Assembly (NCBI GenBank): GCA_048264125.1
Contig: JBLXDM010000008.1
Span: 62,001-126,000 of the forward strand
Reading direction: 5' to 3'
Origin: M1-B18 sp048264125
Lineage (GTDB): Bacteria; Bacillota; Clostridia; Peptostreptococcales; Natronincolaceae
DNA: 64,000 nucleotides
A program made the position numbers and the translations under genes. Below are positions 15,386-23,050 of this stretch, in pieces. Within the stretch, counting starts at the first letter, position 1, and each line of letters opens with the position of its first letter. Under the pieces are notes generated by a model, which did no database searches, was not told the origin of the DNA, and saw only the letters and a program-made list of their open reading frames with translations.

Positions 15386-15478
15386 TCAGGCCTCAGCAGC
15401 GGGAGGCTCCAGCTGTATCTCTGATATAGCTTTGGCATAGATTTTGTGCTCATTTACTACCGCTTCTGCCAGAACCTG
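15386..15478 (-). pseudogene. Possible decayed C-terminal coding fragment
   Basis: The region 15300-15660 has no gene. On the minus strand a stop-bounded frame of 30 residues (reading VLAEAVVNEHKIYAKAISE and then a short Pro/Glu/Ala tail) has protein-like composition and ends with TGA at 15386, but it has no start codon because a TGA precedes it. It could be the last scrap of a deleted gene. I cannot name the parent. The rest of 15480-15660 is AT-rich and holds the modA upstream region, where no clear promoter boxes were found. Confidence 0.25.
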
Positions 15479-15670
15479 TCAAGTCGTGCCGATACCCATA
15501 AGCTCATTTTATTGCAATTTATATTATCAATAATTATAATATAATACAAGCAGACATAACATAACAAAACAACACATTACAAAATCCAACTAAAACCTTA
15601 TAATAAGCTGTTTAGTTATGTGTGAATATGGGGCATCTAAAATGATTGATGAGATTATGGGAGGCTTTTT

Positions 15671-16471
15671 ATGTTAAAATTAAAAAGGATAACAGTATTT
15701 ATTTTTGCACTTTCACTTATTGGCTTAAGCATTGGTTGTAGTCAGTCAAATCCATCTCAGGGGGAAGAGCCCAGCAGAAGTATAGAATTGACCGTATCCG
15801 CCGCCGCCAGCCTTACAGATGCTTTGGAGGAGATCAAAGGCCTCTATCAGCAGGAGGCGGAGAATGTAAAGGTTACATTTAACTTCGCCAGCTCAGGAAC
15901 CCTTCAGCAGCAAATAGAGCAGGGAGCTCCGGTGGATGTATTCCTTTCAGCGGCTACAAAGCAGATGGATGCATTGCAGGATAAGGGCCTAATAATAGAG
16001 GAGACCTATGAAGGGCTACTGGAGAACAAGCTTGTGCTGGTTGTGCCCCAAGACGCTTCTACAGAGCTGAAATTTGAGGAGCTAGGGGCAGCTGAGGTGG
16101 AGAGGGTGGCTATAGGAGAACCCGGTAGTGTTCCGGCAGGACAATATGCTCAGGAGGTTTTAACAAATATAGCGCTTTGGGAAGCCGTTGAAGCTAAGAC
16201 AGTATTTGCTAAGGATGTTCGTGAGGTTTTAACCTGGGTAGAGCAAAGTGAGGTAGATGCAGGAATTGTTTATAGTACCGATGCCCAAATATCCTCAAAG
16301 GTAAAAATTGCTGCAAGCGCTCCTTTAGGGAGCCATGAGGCAATACTGTATCCTGTTGCGGTTATTAGGGATACTAAAGAGGTGGAGGCAGCTAAGGCCT
16401 TTATAGCGTTTCTGAAGACTGAAAAGGCTCAGGAAATATTTAAGAAATATGGCTTTGCCATTAATCAATAG
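15671..16471 (+). CDS. modA: Molybdate ABC transporter substrate-binding lipoprotein
   Basis: A 266-residue periplasmic-type binding protein with a lipoprotein signal (hydrophobic residues 8-22 ending in a SIGC lipobox). The mature part shows ModA features: LTVSAAASLTDALEEI, FNFASSGTLQQQIEQGAPVDVFLSA, and GIVYSTDAQ, which supply the serine and backbone ligands for the MoO4 oxyanion. It delivers molybdate (or tungstate) to the ModBC transporter. ATG 15671 follows GGGAGG. It heads a three-gene operon with modB 35 bases downstream. Molybdenum is needed for enzymes such as formate dehydrogenase, often a selenoprotein in these bacteria. Confidence 0.96.
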   Translation: MLKLKRITVFIFALSLIGLSIGCSQSNPSQGEEPSRSIELTVSAAASLTDALEEIKGLYQQEAENVKVTFNFASSGTLQQQIEQGAPVDVFLSAATKQMDALQDKGLIIEETYEGLLENKLVLVVPQDASTELKFEELGAAEVERVAIGEPGSVPAGQYAQEVLTNIALWEAVEAKTVFAKDVREVLTWVEQSEVDAGIVYSTDAQISSKVKIAASAPLGSHEAILYPVAVIRDTKEVEAAKAFIAFLKTEKAQEIFKKYGFAINQ

Positions 16472-16506
16472 CGTTAATTTACTAAGGGTGGAGGAGCTAA
16501 ATAATT

Positions 16507-17178
16507 ATGATTGATATGTCGCCCCTATGGATTTCACTAAAAACAGCTGGCGTAGCTACTGTCATAACATTTTTTGCTGGTATAGCCATAGCCAGAGGAA
16601 TGGCTCAGTACAAGGGGCGCCTAAAGGGACTGGTGGATGGCATACTAACCCTTCCGCTGGTTTTGCCTCCAACGGTGATCGGCTTTTTCCTCCTTTTACT
16701 GTTTGGAAGGAATGGTCCTTTGGGGAAGCTGCTATTAAGGCTGGGAACCAGCATTATATTTAGCTGGAGCGCAACGGTTATAACCGCCACAATTGTTTCT
16801 CTCCCTTTGATGTATAAGACCTCAAGGGGGGCCTTTGAGCAAATAGACCAAAATCTAGTGAATGCCGCAAGGACACTGGGAAGCTCCGAGTGGAGAATAT
16901 TCTGGCGGCTGCAGGTGCCCTTGGCCTGGCCCGGGATTGCAGCAGGCGGAATCCTAGCCTTTACAAGGGCCCTGGGTGAGTTTGGGGCAACCCTGATGCT
17001 GGCGGGAAATATCCCTGGTAAAACCCAGACGATACCACTGGCTATATATTTTGCTGCCCAGAGTGGCAATATGGCTAAGGTAATGCTATGGGTGGTGCTG
17101 GTATCTGCTTTGTCATTATCAGTGATTTTAGCTATGAACCTGTGGCTGGACAAGCAGCAGAAATACTATAGAGGATAA
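16507..17178 (+). CDS. modB: Molybdate ABC transporter permease
   Basis: A 223-residue inner membrane permease with about five helices and the EAA-type cytoplasmic loop AARTLGSSEWRIFWRLQVPLA near residue 120 that docks the ATPase. The SLPLMYKTSRGAFEQID and TRALGEFGATLMLAGNIPGKTQT segments are characteristic of ModB/CysT family permeases. The start ATG 16507 follows GGTGGAGG after a 35-base gap from modA. modC begins 12 bases behind it. It forms the molybdate channel in the membrane. Confidence 0.96.
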   Translation: MIDMSPLWISLKTAGVATVITFFAGIAIARGMAQYKGRLKGLVDGILTLPLVLPPTVIGFFLLLLFGRNGPLGKLLLRLGTSIIFSWSATVITATIVSLPLMYKTSRGAFEQIDQNLVNAARTLGSSEWRIFWRLQVPLAWPGIAAGGILAFTRALGEFGATLMLAGNIPGKTQTIPLAIYFAAQSGNMAKVMLWVVLVSALSLSVILAMNLWLDKQQKYYRG

Positions 17179-17190
17179 AGAGGAAGAGCT

Positions 17191-18246
17191 ATGGAACTGA
17201 TTGTTGATATTGAGAAGAGCTTTGGCAGCTTTGATTTAAAGGTGAATTTCAAAGCTCAGCAAAATATATTAGGCCTGTTGGGGGCTTCTGGCTCTGGGAA
17301 AAGCATGACCCTTCGTTGTATTGCAGGGCTGGAAACGCCGGACGGAGGCAGGATCGTGTTAAACGACCGTATACTCTTTGATTCCCAAAGGGGCATAAAT
17401 ATCCCCAGCCGTCAGCGGAGGGTAGGCTTTTTATTCCAAAATTATGCCCTATTTCCCCATATGACAGTTGAGGAAAACATCGGCTTTGCCCTATCGAAGC
17501 TGTCGAAGCAGGAAAAGGCAGCAGTGGTTGCAGAAAAAATAGCAATGATGCAGCTTACGGGTCTTGAAGGCCGTTATCCCCAGCAGCTTTCTGGGGGGCA
17601 GCAGCAAAGAGTTGCGCTGGCCAGGGCTTTAGCTGTGGACCCAGAGGTGCTGCTGCTGGATGAGCCATTTTCGGCGCTGGATAATCACCTCCGGAGTCAA
17701 ATGGAAAGACAATTAATGGATACCCTTACTGAGTATAATGGGGTGGCTTTATTTGTCTCGCATAACATGGATGAGGTATACCACGTTTGTGAGGATATCA
17801 TTATACTGGATCAGGGAGCTATCGCTGCCAATGGTTCAAAGCAGCAAATATTTTCAGCACCACCTTCTCTCGCTGCGGCTCAATTGATGGGATGCAGAAA
17901 TATATCGAGGGTACAGCATGATGAGAATGGAAATCTTAAATCACTGGATTGGGGAATAATTATTAAAACAGAAGAAGAAAAACAGGAAAAAGCTTCTTAT
18001 ATTGGAATTAGGTCCTATGACATCCAGGTCAATAATGGCTTTGATTTTAATGCTCTGCAGTGTACCATTGCTTCCTACATCGAAAATCCCAGAGGGGTAA
18101 TTGCTTATTTAAGGCCTTTGGGCTCCCCGCCAGAAGCTAAATTGATAGAGTGGGAGCTGTCAAAGGAGCAATGGATAGTAATATGTGAAGCTGGTCAGGA
18201 AATAATTGATATTTTCTTGCCGCCTAAGTACATTTTTACAATTTAA
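17191..18246 (+). CDS. modC: Molybdate ABC transporter ATP-binding protein
   Basis: A 351-residue ATPase with Walker A GASGSGKS (near residue 31), a Q-loop in LFQNYALFPH, signature LSGGQQQR, Walker B VLLLDEP and the H-loop in VSHNMDEV. Residues 230-351 form a C-terminal regulatory extension of the TOBE/MOP region, which is more diverged than in E. coli ModC. It powers molybdate uptake by ModAB. The start follows AGAGGAAGAG 12 bases after modB. A large hairpin terminator closes the operon. Confidence 0.95.
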   Translation: MELIVDIEKSFGSFDLKVNFKAQQNILGLLGASGSGKSMTLRCIAGLETPDGGRIVLNDRILFDSQRGINIPSRQRRVGFLFQNYALFPHMTVEENIGFALSKLSKQEKAAVVAEKIAMMQLTGLEGRYPQQLSGGQQQRVALARALAVDPEVLLLDEPFSALDNHLRSQMERQLMDTLTEYNGVALFVSHNMDEVYHVCEDIIILDQGAIAANGSKQQIFSAPPSLAAAQLMGCRNISRVQHDENGNLKSLDWGIIIKTEEEKQEKASYIGIRSYDIQVNNGFDFNALQCTIASYIENPRGVIAYLRPLGSPPEAKLIEWELSKEQWIVICEAGQEIIDIFLPPKYIFTI

Positions 18247-18331
18247 TTATTTGATAGTTTATTAATACTAAATGCCTTTTTCGGTTAAATTATGGCTGAT
18301 TAATTAAATACACTGTGTAGTGTGATATGCT

Positions 18332-18393
18332 CTCCTCAAAATATGGCAGTTAGTTAAATGCATTTAACTGATCATGTAAGGGGAGTTTTTTAT
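18332..18393 (+). terminator. Large intrinsic terminator after modABC
   Basis: CTCCTC (18332-18337) pairs with GGGGAG (18380-18385), followed by six T. Inside, CAGTT/AACTG closes a loop that contains the perfect 18-nt palindrome AGTTAAATGCATTTAACT at 18352-18369. The remaining stretch to the next gene (18394-18635) is AT-rich, with a TATAAT at 18486-18491 that may belong to the chemoreceptor promoter. Confidence 0.8.
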
Positions 18394-18635
18394 TGGGTAA
18401 AATTAGCAAATTTTATGTAATATTAAGGGATAGCAGAGGTATTTTGTATTTTTGAGATATCTGAACTTTACATAAAAATTTGCCATATAATAGTATATTT
18501 ACATATATATCAATGTACTGTAATATTGATACAAATATCGACATAATACGACAACAAACACAAGGTGTTTAAATAAAATCGGTAAGGGTATTCCATTTGA
18601 GACATACATAAATCATAGCGACAAGGGGGCTTTTT

Positions 18636-20333
18636 ATGAAGAGCATTAAGTACAAAATTATTATCAGCATAACTGTAATTATTCTATTAGTATCATGCAC
18701 TATAGGAATATTTTCTATAATGGACATACAGGAATCCATAACAAGTGCAGTGGAGGAGAAGGCCAGAGGTGATTTAAATACAGCAATGGAGATAATTGAT
18801 TTGAAATATCCCGGAGAATGGAATCTAGATGGAGACATACTGTATAAAGGCGCCTTCAAAATCAATGATAACACTGAGATTGTTGATTTATTAGGTAGCC
18901 TCACAAATAATACTGTGACTATATTTTTGAAGGATACCAGAGTTACAACAAATGTAATGCTGGAGGGAAAGCGAGCAGTAGGAACGCAAGCTTCGGAATT
19001 AGTCATTGAAACTGTTTTGGAAAAGGGTAATATCTACATAGGGGAGGCTATGGTGGCAGGAGAAATGACACAAACAGCCTATACGCCAATAAAGGATAAA
19101 GACAACACAATTATAGGTATGTTTTATGTAGGAGTTTCAAAGGCCTTTGTTGATACCTTGATTATGAATGCCATATTAAAGCTGGCTGTTGTAATTTTTA
19201 GCACTATTGTAGTGGCAGGGGGTATAGCTGTTTTATTAGGAAATACAATTGCCAAACCGGTGACTGCGATATCAGAATATGCGAAGCTCGTAGGCGGTTT
19301 AGATATAAGTAAAAATGTTCAGAAAAGACATCTAGAGCGTAAAGATGAGATAGGTGCTCTGGCAAATGCATTTCAGAGTCTTATCGACAACCTCCGCAGT
19401 TTTCTTCAAAATGTAATGGAGTCAGCTGAGCAGGTGGCGGCATCCTCACAGGAGCTGACAGCCATCTCACAGCAATCAGCGATGGCTTCAGAGCATATTG
19501 CAGCATCTTCAATAACGCTTGCTGAGGGTTCGATGCAGCAGCTGGAGGAGGCAGCAAAAACAAGTGCCAATATAGGACAAATATCAGAAATGATAGAGGG
19601 AGTTTCTAAAAGTACAGTAGAAATCAATAATTTAAGTCGCAAGGTTTCAACCCAGACTGTTACAGGCAAAGAAGCTGTTGATAAGGTATTAAGTCAAATG
19701 AGCCATATCAGTGATAGTACGAAAAAGGTTCGATCATCCTTAGAAGCTATTACCAATAGCTCTAACAAAATGAATGAGGTAACTAAGGTAATCAGGGATA
19801 TTGCAGAACAAACGAACCTGCTGGCTTTAAATGCAGCCATTGAAGCTGCCAGAGCAGGAGAACAGGGAAAGGGCTTTGCAGTAGTGGCTGAGGAGGTGCG
19901 GAAGCTGGCGGAGGCTTCGCAAAAAGCAACTCAGGAAATCAATCAACTGATAGACGTAAATAATGGCAACATCGTTACTACTAATAAGGCAATGTCTGAG
20001 AATATCGAAAGAGTTGATGAGGGCATAGAAGTTGCAAACAGCTCTAAAAGGATTTTTGAAGACATATCTTCTCTAATACATCAGGTTAGCGGGCAAATAA
20101 CTGAAATAGCGGAAACAAGTCATCGGGTTACGGACAATAGCGCGACAGTAGCAAAATCAACAGAAAGCCTGGAGTTTATGAGCAGGAACATTAATGTTGA
20201 GATTCAAAGCGTCTCTGCAGCAACACAGCAGCAGACAGCCTCTATGCAAGAAATAGCATCTGCAAGTGAGGATCTTGCTCAGCTGGCTCAGGACTTAAAT
20301 CATTTCATCGAAAAATTTAAGCTGGCGGACTAA
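18636..20333 (+). CDS. Methyl-accepting chemotaxis protein (single Cache sensor)
   Basis: A 565-residue transmembrane chemoreceptor. An N-terminal helix (residues 7-28), an extracellular single Cache domain (about 30-170) with the IFLKDTRVTTNVM and IGMFYVGVSK strands typical of sCache_3, a second helix (about 180-205), a HAMP domain (about 205-260) and a cytoplasmic signalling coiled coil with the tip sequence IRDIAEQTNLLALNAAIEAA near residue 390. It binds an unknown small ligand outside and controls CheA/CheW. Start ATG 18636 follows AAGGGGG. It stands alone and is followed by a terminator. Its presence implies a chemotaxis system elsewhere. Confidence 0.95.
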   Translation: MKSIKYKIIISITVIILLVSCTIGIFSIMDIQESITSAVEEKARGDLNTAMEIIDLKYPGEWNLDGDILYKGAFKINDNTEIVDLLGSLTNNTVTIFLKDTRVTTNVMLEGKRAVGTQASELVIETVLEKGNIYIGEAMVAGEMTQTAYTPIKDKDNTIIGMFYVGVSKAFVDTLIMNAILKLAVVIFSTIVVAGGIAVLLGNTIAKPVTAISEYAKLVGGLDISKNVQKRHLERKDEIGALANAFQSLIDNLRSFLQNVMESAEQVAASSQELTAISQQSAMASEHIAASSITLAEGSMQQLEEAAKTSANIGQISEMIEGVSKSTVEINNLSRKVSTQTVTGKEAVDKVLSQMSHISDSTKKVRSSLEAITNSSNKMNEVTKVIRDIAEQTNLLALNAAIEAARAGEQGKGFAVVAEEVRKLAEASQKATQEINQLIDVNNGNIVTTNKAMSENIERVDEGIEVANSSKRIFEDISSLIHQVSGQITEIAETSHRVTDNSATVAKSTESLEFMSRNINVEIQSVSAATQQQTASMQEIASASEDLAQLAQDLNHFIEKFKLAD

Positions 20334-20439
20334 ATTATGAGTATTAATGATAGAAAAATCATAACACAGTCCAAATTAACCTGATGGCTGTTGATACTAT
20401 GATATAAATTGAATAGTTTAATATATAATAGATAATATA

Positions 20440-20476
20440 AGACAATGGTCGTGATTGAGATGCCATTGTCTCTTTT
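20440..20476 (+). terminator. Intrinsic terminator after chemoreceptor gene
   Basis: AGACAATGG pairs with CCATTGTCT around a loop of 13 bases and is followed by CTTTT. Confidence 0.88.
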
Positions 20477-20549
20477 ATTGTATTTTTATTAACTTTATTG
20501 TAATATTTCTTAATTAAATGCGACTAATCTTATGAAGGGAGGAAGATAT

Positions 20550-21038
20550 GTGAGGGAAATAGAAAAGCTATACCATTTATATAAGCAGGATATTTATAAT
20601 TATTTGTTGAGCATCAGCCATGATCCTACGCTTTCGGAGGACCTACTATCTGAGACCTTTATAAGGGCCATTTATTCTATAGGAGGCTTTAGGGGAGAGG
20701 CATCGATAAAAACATGGTTCTTCAGCATTGCTCGGCATCTATGGCTTCAGCATTTAAGAAGGGAAAGAAAGTCTGTGGCGTACAATGACCTGATGGATAT
20801 TTATGTAACCGACAGTATCCTTGACCAATGTATTACCAAGGAAATCTCCGACAGGATAAAGGCGCTGCTAAGCATAAAGGATACAAGGACTCAAGCAATA
20901 GTAGATATGAGGATTAACGGAATTAGCTACCATGAAATATCTGAAATAATTGGCATAACTGAAAACTCTGCAAGGGTCATAGACTTTAGAGCAAAAAAGT
21001 GGCTAAAGGCTGTTTTAAAGGAGGAGGGCTTGATATGA
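20550..21038 (+). CDS. ECF-type RNA polymerase sigma factor
   Basis: A 162-residue sigma-70 group 4 factor with region 2 (YKQDIYNYLLSISHDPTLSEDLLSETFIRA, then FRGEASIKTWFFSIARHLW) and region 4 (RINGISYHEISEIIGITENSARVIDFRAKK) helix-turn-helix. It directs RNA polymerase to a stress or signal regulon. I set the start at GTG 20550, which follows GGGAGGAAGATAT; the ATG 20532 overlaps that ribosome site. The stop overlaps the start of the anti-sigma gene (ATGA), so the two are translationally coupled. Confidence 0.94.
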   Translation: MREIEKLYHLYKQDIYNYLLSISHDPTLSEDLLSETFIRAIYSIGGFRGEASIKTWFFSIARHLWLQHLRRERKSVAYNDLMDIYVTDSILDQCITKEISDRIKALLSIKDTRTQAIVDMRINGISYHEISEIIGITENSARVIDFRAKKWLKAVLKEEGLI

Positions 21039-21484
21039 AGGAAAACTGTAATGTGGTTTTAGATTTAATCCCCTTAGTAAAGGACAATGTAGCCAGTGTA
21101 GAAAGCATAGAATTGGTTATGGCCCACGTAAGGGACTGTAAAGAATGCAGCAAAGAGCTAGAGGGCTATTCGACAGGAAAAGGTAGACCGAGCAATGACA
21201 ATAAAGTGATATATAAGATAAAAAAGCATCTTTTCATAATTAGTACTGTAATATTATCGATAGGAGCACTACTCGGTATGTCTTTGAATAAAAACTCCTC
21301 CTCTAATTTATTGCCAGTGCTTATAGCGCTTGGAAGTATATTAGTAGTAGGCGTAATGTTATTTAAGAAGGACAATAGAGGGGATGATGGGTTGAGGAAA
21401 TTTTTTATGGGTAGAGCTATAGGGACAATTGTACTTTTTTCAATTTTGGGTCTATACTTGTTATTTAAATATATTTTCTTTTAA
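21035..21484 (+). CDS. Zinc-finger (zf-HC2) transmembrane anti-sigma factor
   Basis: A 149-residue protein with an N-terminal anti-sigma zinc finger (the HVRDCKEC part: His-x3-Cys-x2-Cys near residues 30-38) and about three membrane helices in the C-terminal half. It should hold the ECF factor encoded directly upstream at the membrane until a signal arrives. ATG 21035 overlaps the sigma stop codon by ATGA and has AAAGGAGG upstream, so the start is well supported. There is no large extracellular sensor domain, only short loops. Confidence 0.85.
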   Translation: MKENCNVVLDLIPLVKDNVASVESIELVMAHVRDCKECSKELEGYSTGKGRPSNDNKVIYKIKKHLFIISTVILSIGALLGMSLNKNSSSNLLPVLIALGSILVVGVMLFKKDNRGDDGLRKFFMGRAIGTIVLFSILGLYLLFKYIFF

Positions 21485-21617
21485 ATGAGGAAATTGCATA
21501 ATAAGTATATGGTACTTCTTAATTGAATTTTATCAAATCTATGATTTAAGATGTATTTAAGAGGTAAAAATAAAGTACAAGCAGCCACTGCTTATATCAA
21601 GAAGAGGAGTGAAATAT

Positions 21618-22031
21618 ATGGCAATTCAACCCTATGTTAATTTTGGTGGAAATTGTAAGGAGGCAGTAGAATTTTATTCAGAGGTTTTTAAGGCAGAGCT
21701 ACAGCCTATAATGCTCTTTGGCGATGTGCACGATGACGAGTTTCCTTTAAGCGAAGAGGCAAAACAGATGGTAATGCACACCTTCTTAAATATCAACGGT
21801 ACTAAGGTAATGTTCTCAGATACACCTCCGGGAATGCCCTTTGTTGTAGGAAATAACATAAACCTTGCCGTTATAAGCGACAGCATAGAGGAAATAAAAG
21901 CAATTTATGATAGGCTAAAGGTGGGGGGAGAAATTATCATGGAGCTGCAGGAGACCTTTTGGAGTAAATGCTATGGTAACTTAACAGATAAATTCGGAGT
22001 AGGCTGGCAGCTAAGTGTGACGGAGGAATAA
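21618..22031 (+). CDS. VOC family (PhnB-like glyoxalase fold) protein
   Basis: A 137-residue protein with paired beta-alpha-beta3 modules: IQPYVNFGGNCKEAVEFYSEVF at the N-terminus, HTFLNINGTKVMFSDT in the middle, and a C-terminal module ending in GNLTDKFGVGWQLSV. This is the pattern of PhnB/YjdN-like proteins (3-demethylubiquinone methyltransferase-like), common in Firmicutes and without an established reaction. ATG 21618 is preceded by AAGAGGAGTG. The minus-strand tRNA gene follows 47 bases later. Specific function unknown. Confidence 0.9.
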   Translation: MAIQPYVNFGGNCKEAVEFYSEVFKAELQPIMLFGDVHDDEFPLSEEAKQMVMHTFLNINGTKVMFSDTPPGMPFVVGNNINLAVISDSIEEIKAIYDRLKVGGEIIMELQETFWSKCYGNLTDKFGVGWQLSVTEE

Positions 22032-22078
22032 ACCTTCCAATATAAGGAAAAGTATAAATTTGTAAAATATATAAGAAT

Positions 22079-22171
22079 TGGAGAGAGCAAGTCGGAATTG
22101 AACCGACACCTGTTGTTCTAGAACAGGCCAACGGGTTTGCAGCCCGTGAGGATACCTTATCCTTTGCCCCC
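22079..22171 (-). tRNA. Unusual tRNA-Cys (anticodon GCA) with long variable arm and tRNA-Sec-like body
   Basis: On the minus strand: acceptor GGGGGCAA with TTGCTCTC (8 bp, two G-U), D-arm GGATA/TATCC with a tiny AGG loop, anticodon arm ACGGG-CTGCAAA-CCCGT with anticodon GCA, a long variable arm with CCTGTT/AACAGG stem, T-arm GTCGG-TTCAATT-CCGAC, discriminator T and encoded CCA. Anticodon GCA and U73 are the main CysRS identity elements. Normal tRNA-Cys is class I with a short variable loop, 7-bp acceptor and 4-bp D-stem with larger loop. The 8+5 bp branch, long variable arm and tight D-arm are instead features of bacterial tRNA-Sec. A 7-bp acceptor reading is possible but leaves no encoded CCA. 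A TATAAT lies at 22187-22182. It is probably an extra, not the main, tRNA-Cys. Confidence 0.85.
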
Positions 22172-22181
22172 ATAATAAAGT

Positions 22182-22187
22182 ATTATA
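22182..22187 (-). promoter_or_regulatory. -10 element of the tRNA-Cys gene
   Basis: TATAAT on the minus strand, with TSS expected 3-5 bases before the mature tRNA end at 22171. The -35 region is weak (TTTTAT at 17-base spacing), which would suit an activator-dependent promoter. Confidence 0.55.
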
Positions 22188-22276
22188 CAATACTTCTGTA
22201 TGGGATAAAAATTGTATATATTGATAGATCCATGCTTCGGTATAGGTTTAACAAATATAAGCTATCAATAAAGAGA

Positions 22277-22294
22277 TATTATCCATGATAAATA
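22277..22294. promoter_or_regulatory. Second copy of the 18-nt palindromic motif
   Basis: TATTATCCATGATAAATA, identical to 9458-9475 near the LysR and selenoprotein genes. Here it lies about 105 bases upstream of the tRNA-Cys gene on the minus strand. It may be a binding site of the same regulator; no other full copy was noticed in the window. Confidence 0.45.
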
Positions 22295-22328
22295 TGGCAC
22301 AAACTACATACACTACCCAACAGTATGA

Positions 22329-22352
22329 GAGGACGTGGTTTTCCACGTCCTC
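22329..22352. terminator. Perfect hairpin downstream of the secreted repeat protein gene
   Basis: GAGGACGTGG and CCACGTCCTC form a perfect 10-bp stem with a 4-base loop. It lies 46 bases past the stop of the minus-strand gene at 22398. There is no clear T run on either strand, so it may act as an mRNA-stabilising hairpin rather than a strong terminator. Confidence 0.55.
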
Positions 22353-22397
22353 ACTATATTAAAGGAGATGCTTTTTATTTAGGCTTATTACCTTAAG

Positions 22398-22850
22398 CTA
22401 TTGCTGCTTTTCAGTAGAATCTTTGTGGAATAGCTCCTTCTTCTGCTTCATAAACTCTTCCTTATCCAGTTCTCCATTATCGAGCTTTGTCTTTAGCTCC
22501 TGTAGCTTTGCCTTATCCTCATCAGAAAGATTTTTGTGAGGGCCTTTACCCTTGTGGGGCTTATAGCCGTCAGGAAAAAGCTTTTTCATTTCCTGATGGA
22601 ACTGCTCCTTGGTTATTTCTCCCTTTTTAAACTTTTCCTTGAGCTCCTTCATCTGTGCCTTAATCTCAGGAGCCAATTCTGTATCCGGATTTGAGTACAA
22701 TTCTGTAGCAGCTGCCCTTGCGGCCGTTGTTACCAATTGGCTATTGGGGAAGGCTTCTCTCTGATGATTGTTCAATTGACCATTAGCAGCAGCTGGCATC
22801 AGTAATGCCAGCGAAAGTGCAGCAGATAAAGCATATTTTCGAAAACTCAT
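22398..22850 (-). CDS. Secreted protein with two SHOCT-like repeats
   Basis: A 150-residue protein with an N-terminal signal peptide (basic MSFRKYALSA then a hydrophobic run to about residue 24). The mature chain is charged, and it has two similar helical hairpin units, ELKEKFKKGEITKEQFHQEM and ELKTKLDNGELDKEEFMKQK, about 43 residues apart, which look like SHOCT-type short C-terminal modules. The middle is Lys/His/Pro rich. I place the start at 22850 because AAAGGGG lies 8 bases ahead; an ATG six codons earlier overlaps that site. No enzymatic motif is visible; a cell envelope or metal-buffering role is only a guess. Confidence 0.7.
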   Translation of the reverse strand: MSFRKYALSAALSLALLMPAAANGQLNNHQREAFPNSQLVTTAARAAATELYSNPDTELAPEIKAQMKELKEKFKKGEITKEQFHQEMKKLFPDGYKPHKGKGPHKNLSDEDKAKLQELKTKLDNGELDKEEFMKQKKELFHKDSTEKQQ

Positions 22851-22985
22851 CTGATCTACCCCTTTCATAGTTTAATAATAGCATCTCCTTTATTTAGTAT
22901 GGACAGCTGCGAAAAATAAAGTAGCTATAAAATTTGCCAACAGAGTCAATTTAAATATCAAAACAGTCCCTTTCTCTACGGGTGC

Positions 22986-23014
22986 TTGTAAAGGAGAATT
23001 CATTAGTCTATAAT
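22986..23014 (+). promoter_or_regulatory. Sigma-A promoter of recQ
   Basis: TTGTAA at 22986-22991 and TATAAT at 23009-23014 with 17-base spacing. The predicted transcript starts near 23021, which rules out the long in-frame start at 22982. Confidence 0.82.
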
Positions 23015-23050
23015 AGAATTATACAAAAATTCAAGAGAATGGGTGAAGTA

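Noticed and set aside
16605..17153. Long antisense frame across modB (182 codons)
   Set aside because: It is the shadow of a GC-richer coding region and has no ribosome site or family match.
22079..22171. tRNA-Leu, tRNA-Ser or tRNA-Tyr as identity (because of the long variable arm)
   Set aside because: The anticodon in the CTGCAAA loop is GCA and the discriminator is T, which fit Cys; none of the class II tRNAs have this anticodon.
22398..22868. Longer start of the secreted repeat protein at 22868
   Set aside because: Its spacing to the nearest AGGAGA is about 15 bases, while the ATG at 22850 has AAAGGGG at 8 bases.
22982..23050. Upstream GTG start of recQ
   Set aside because: A 17-spaced TTGTAA/TATAAT promoter lies within this stretch, so it would be upstream of the transcript start.
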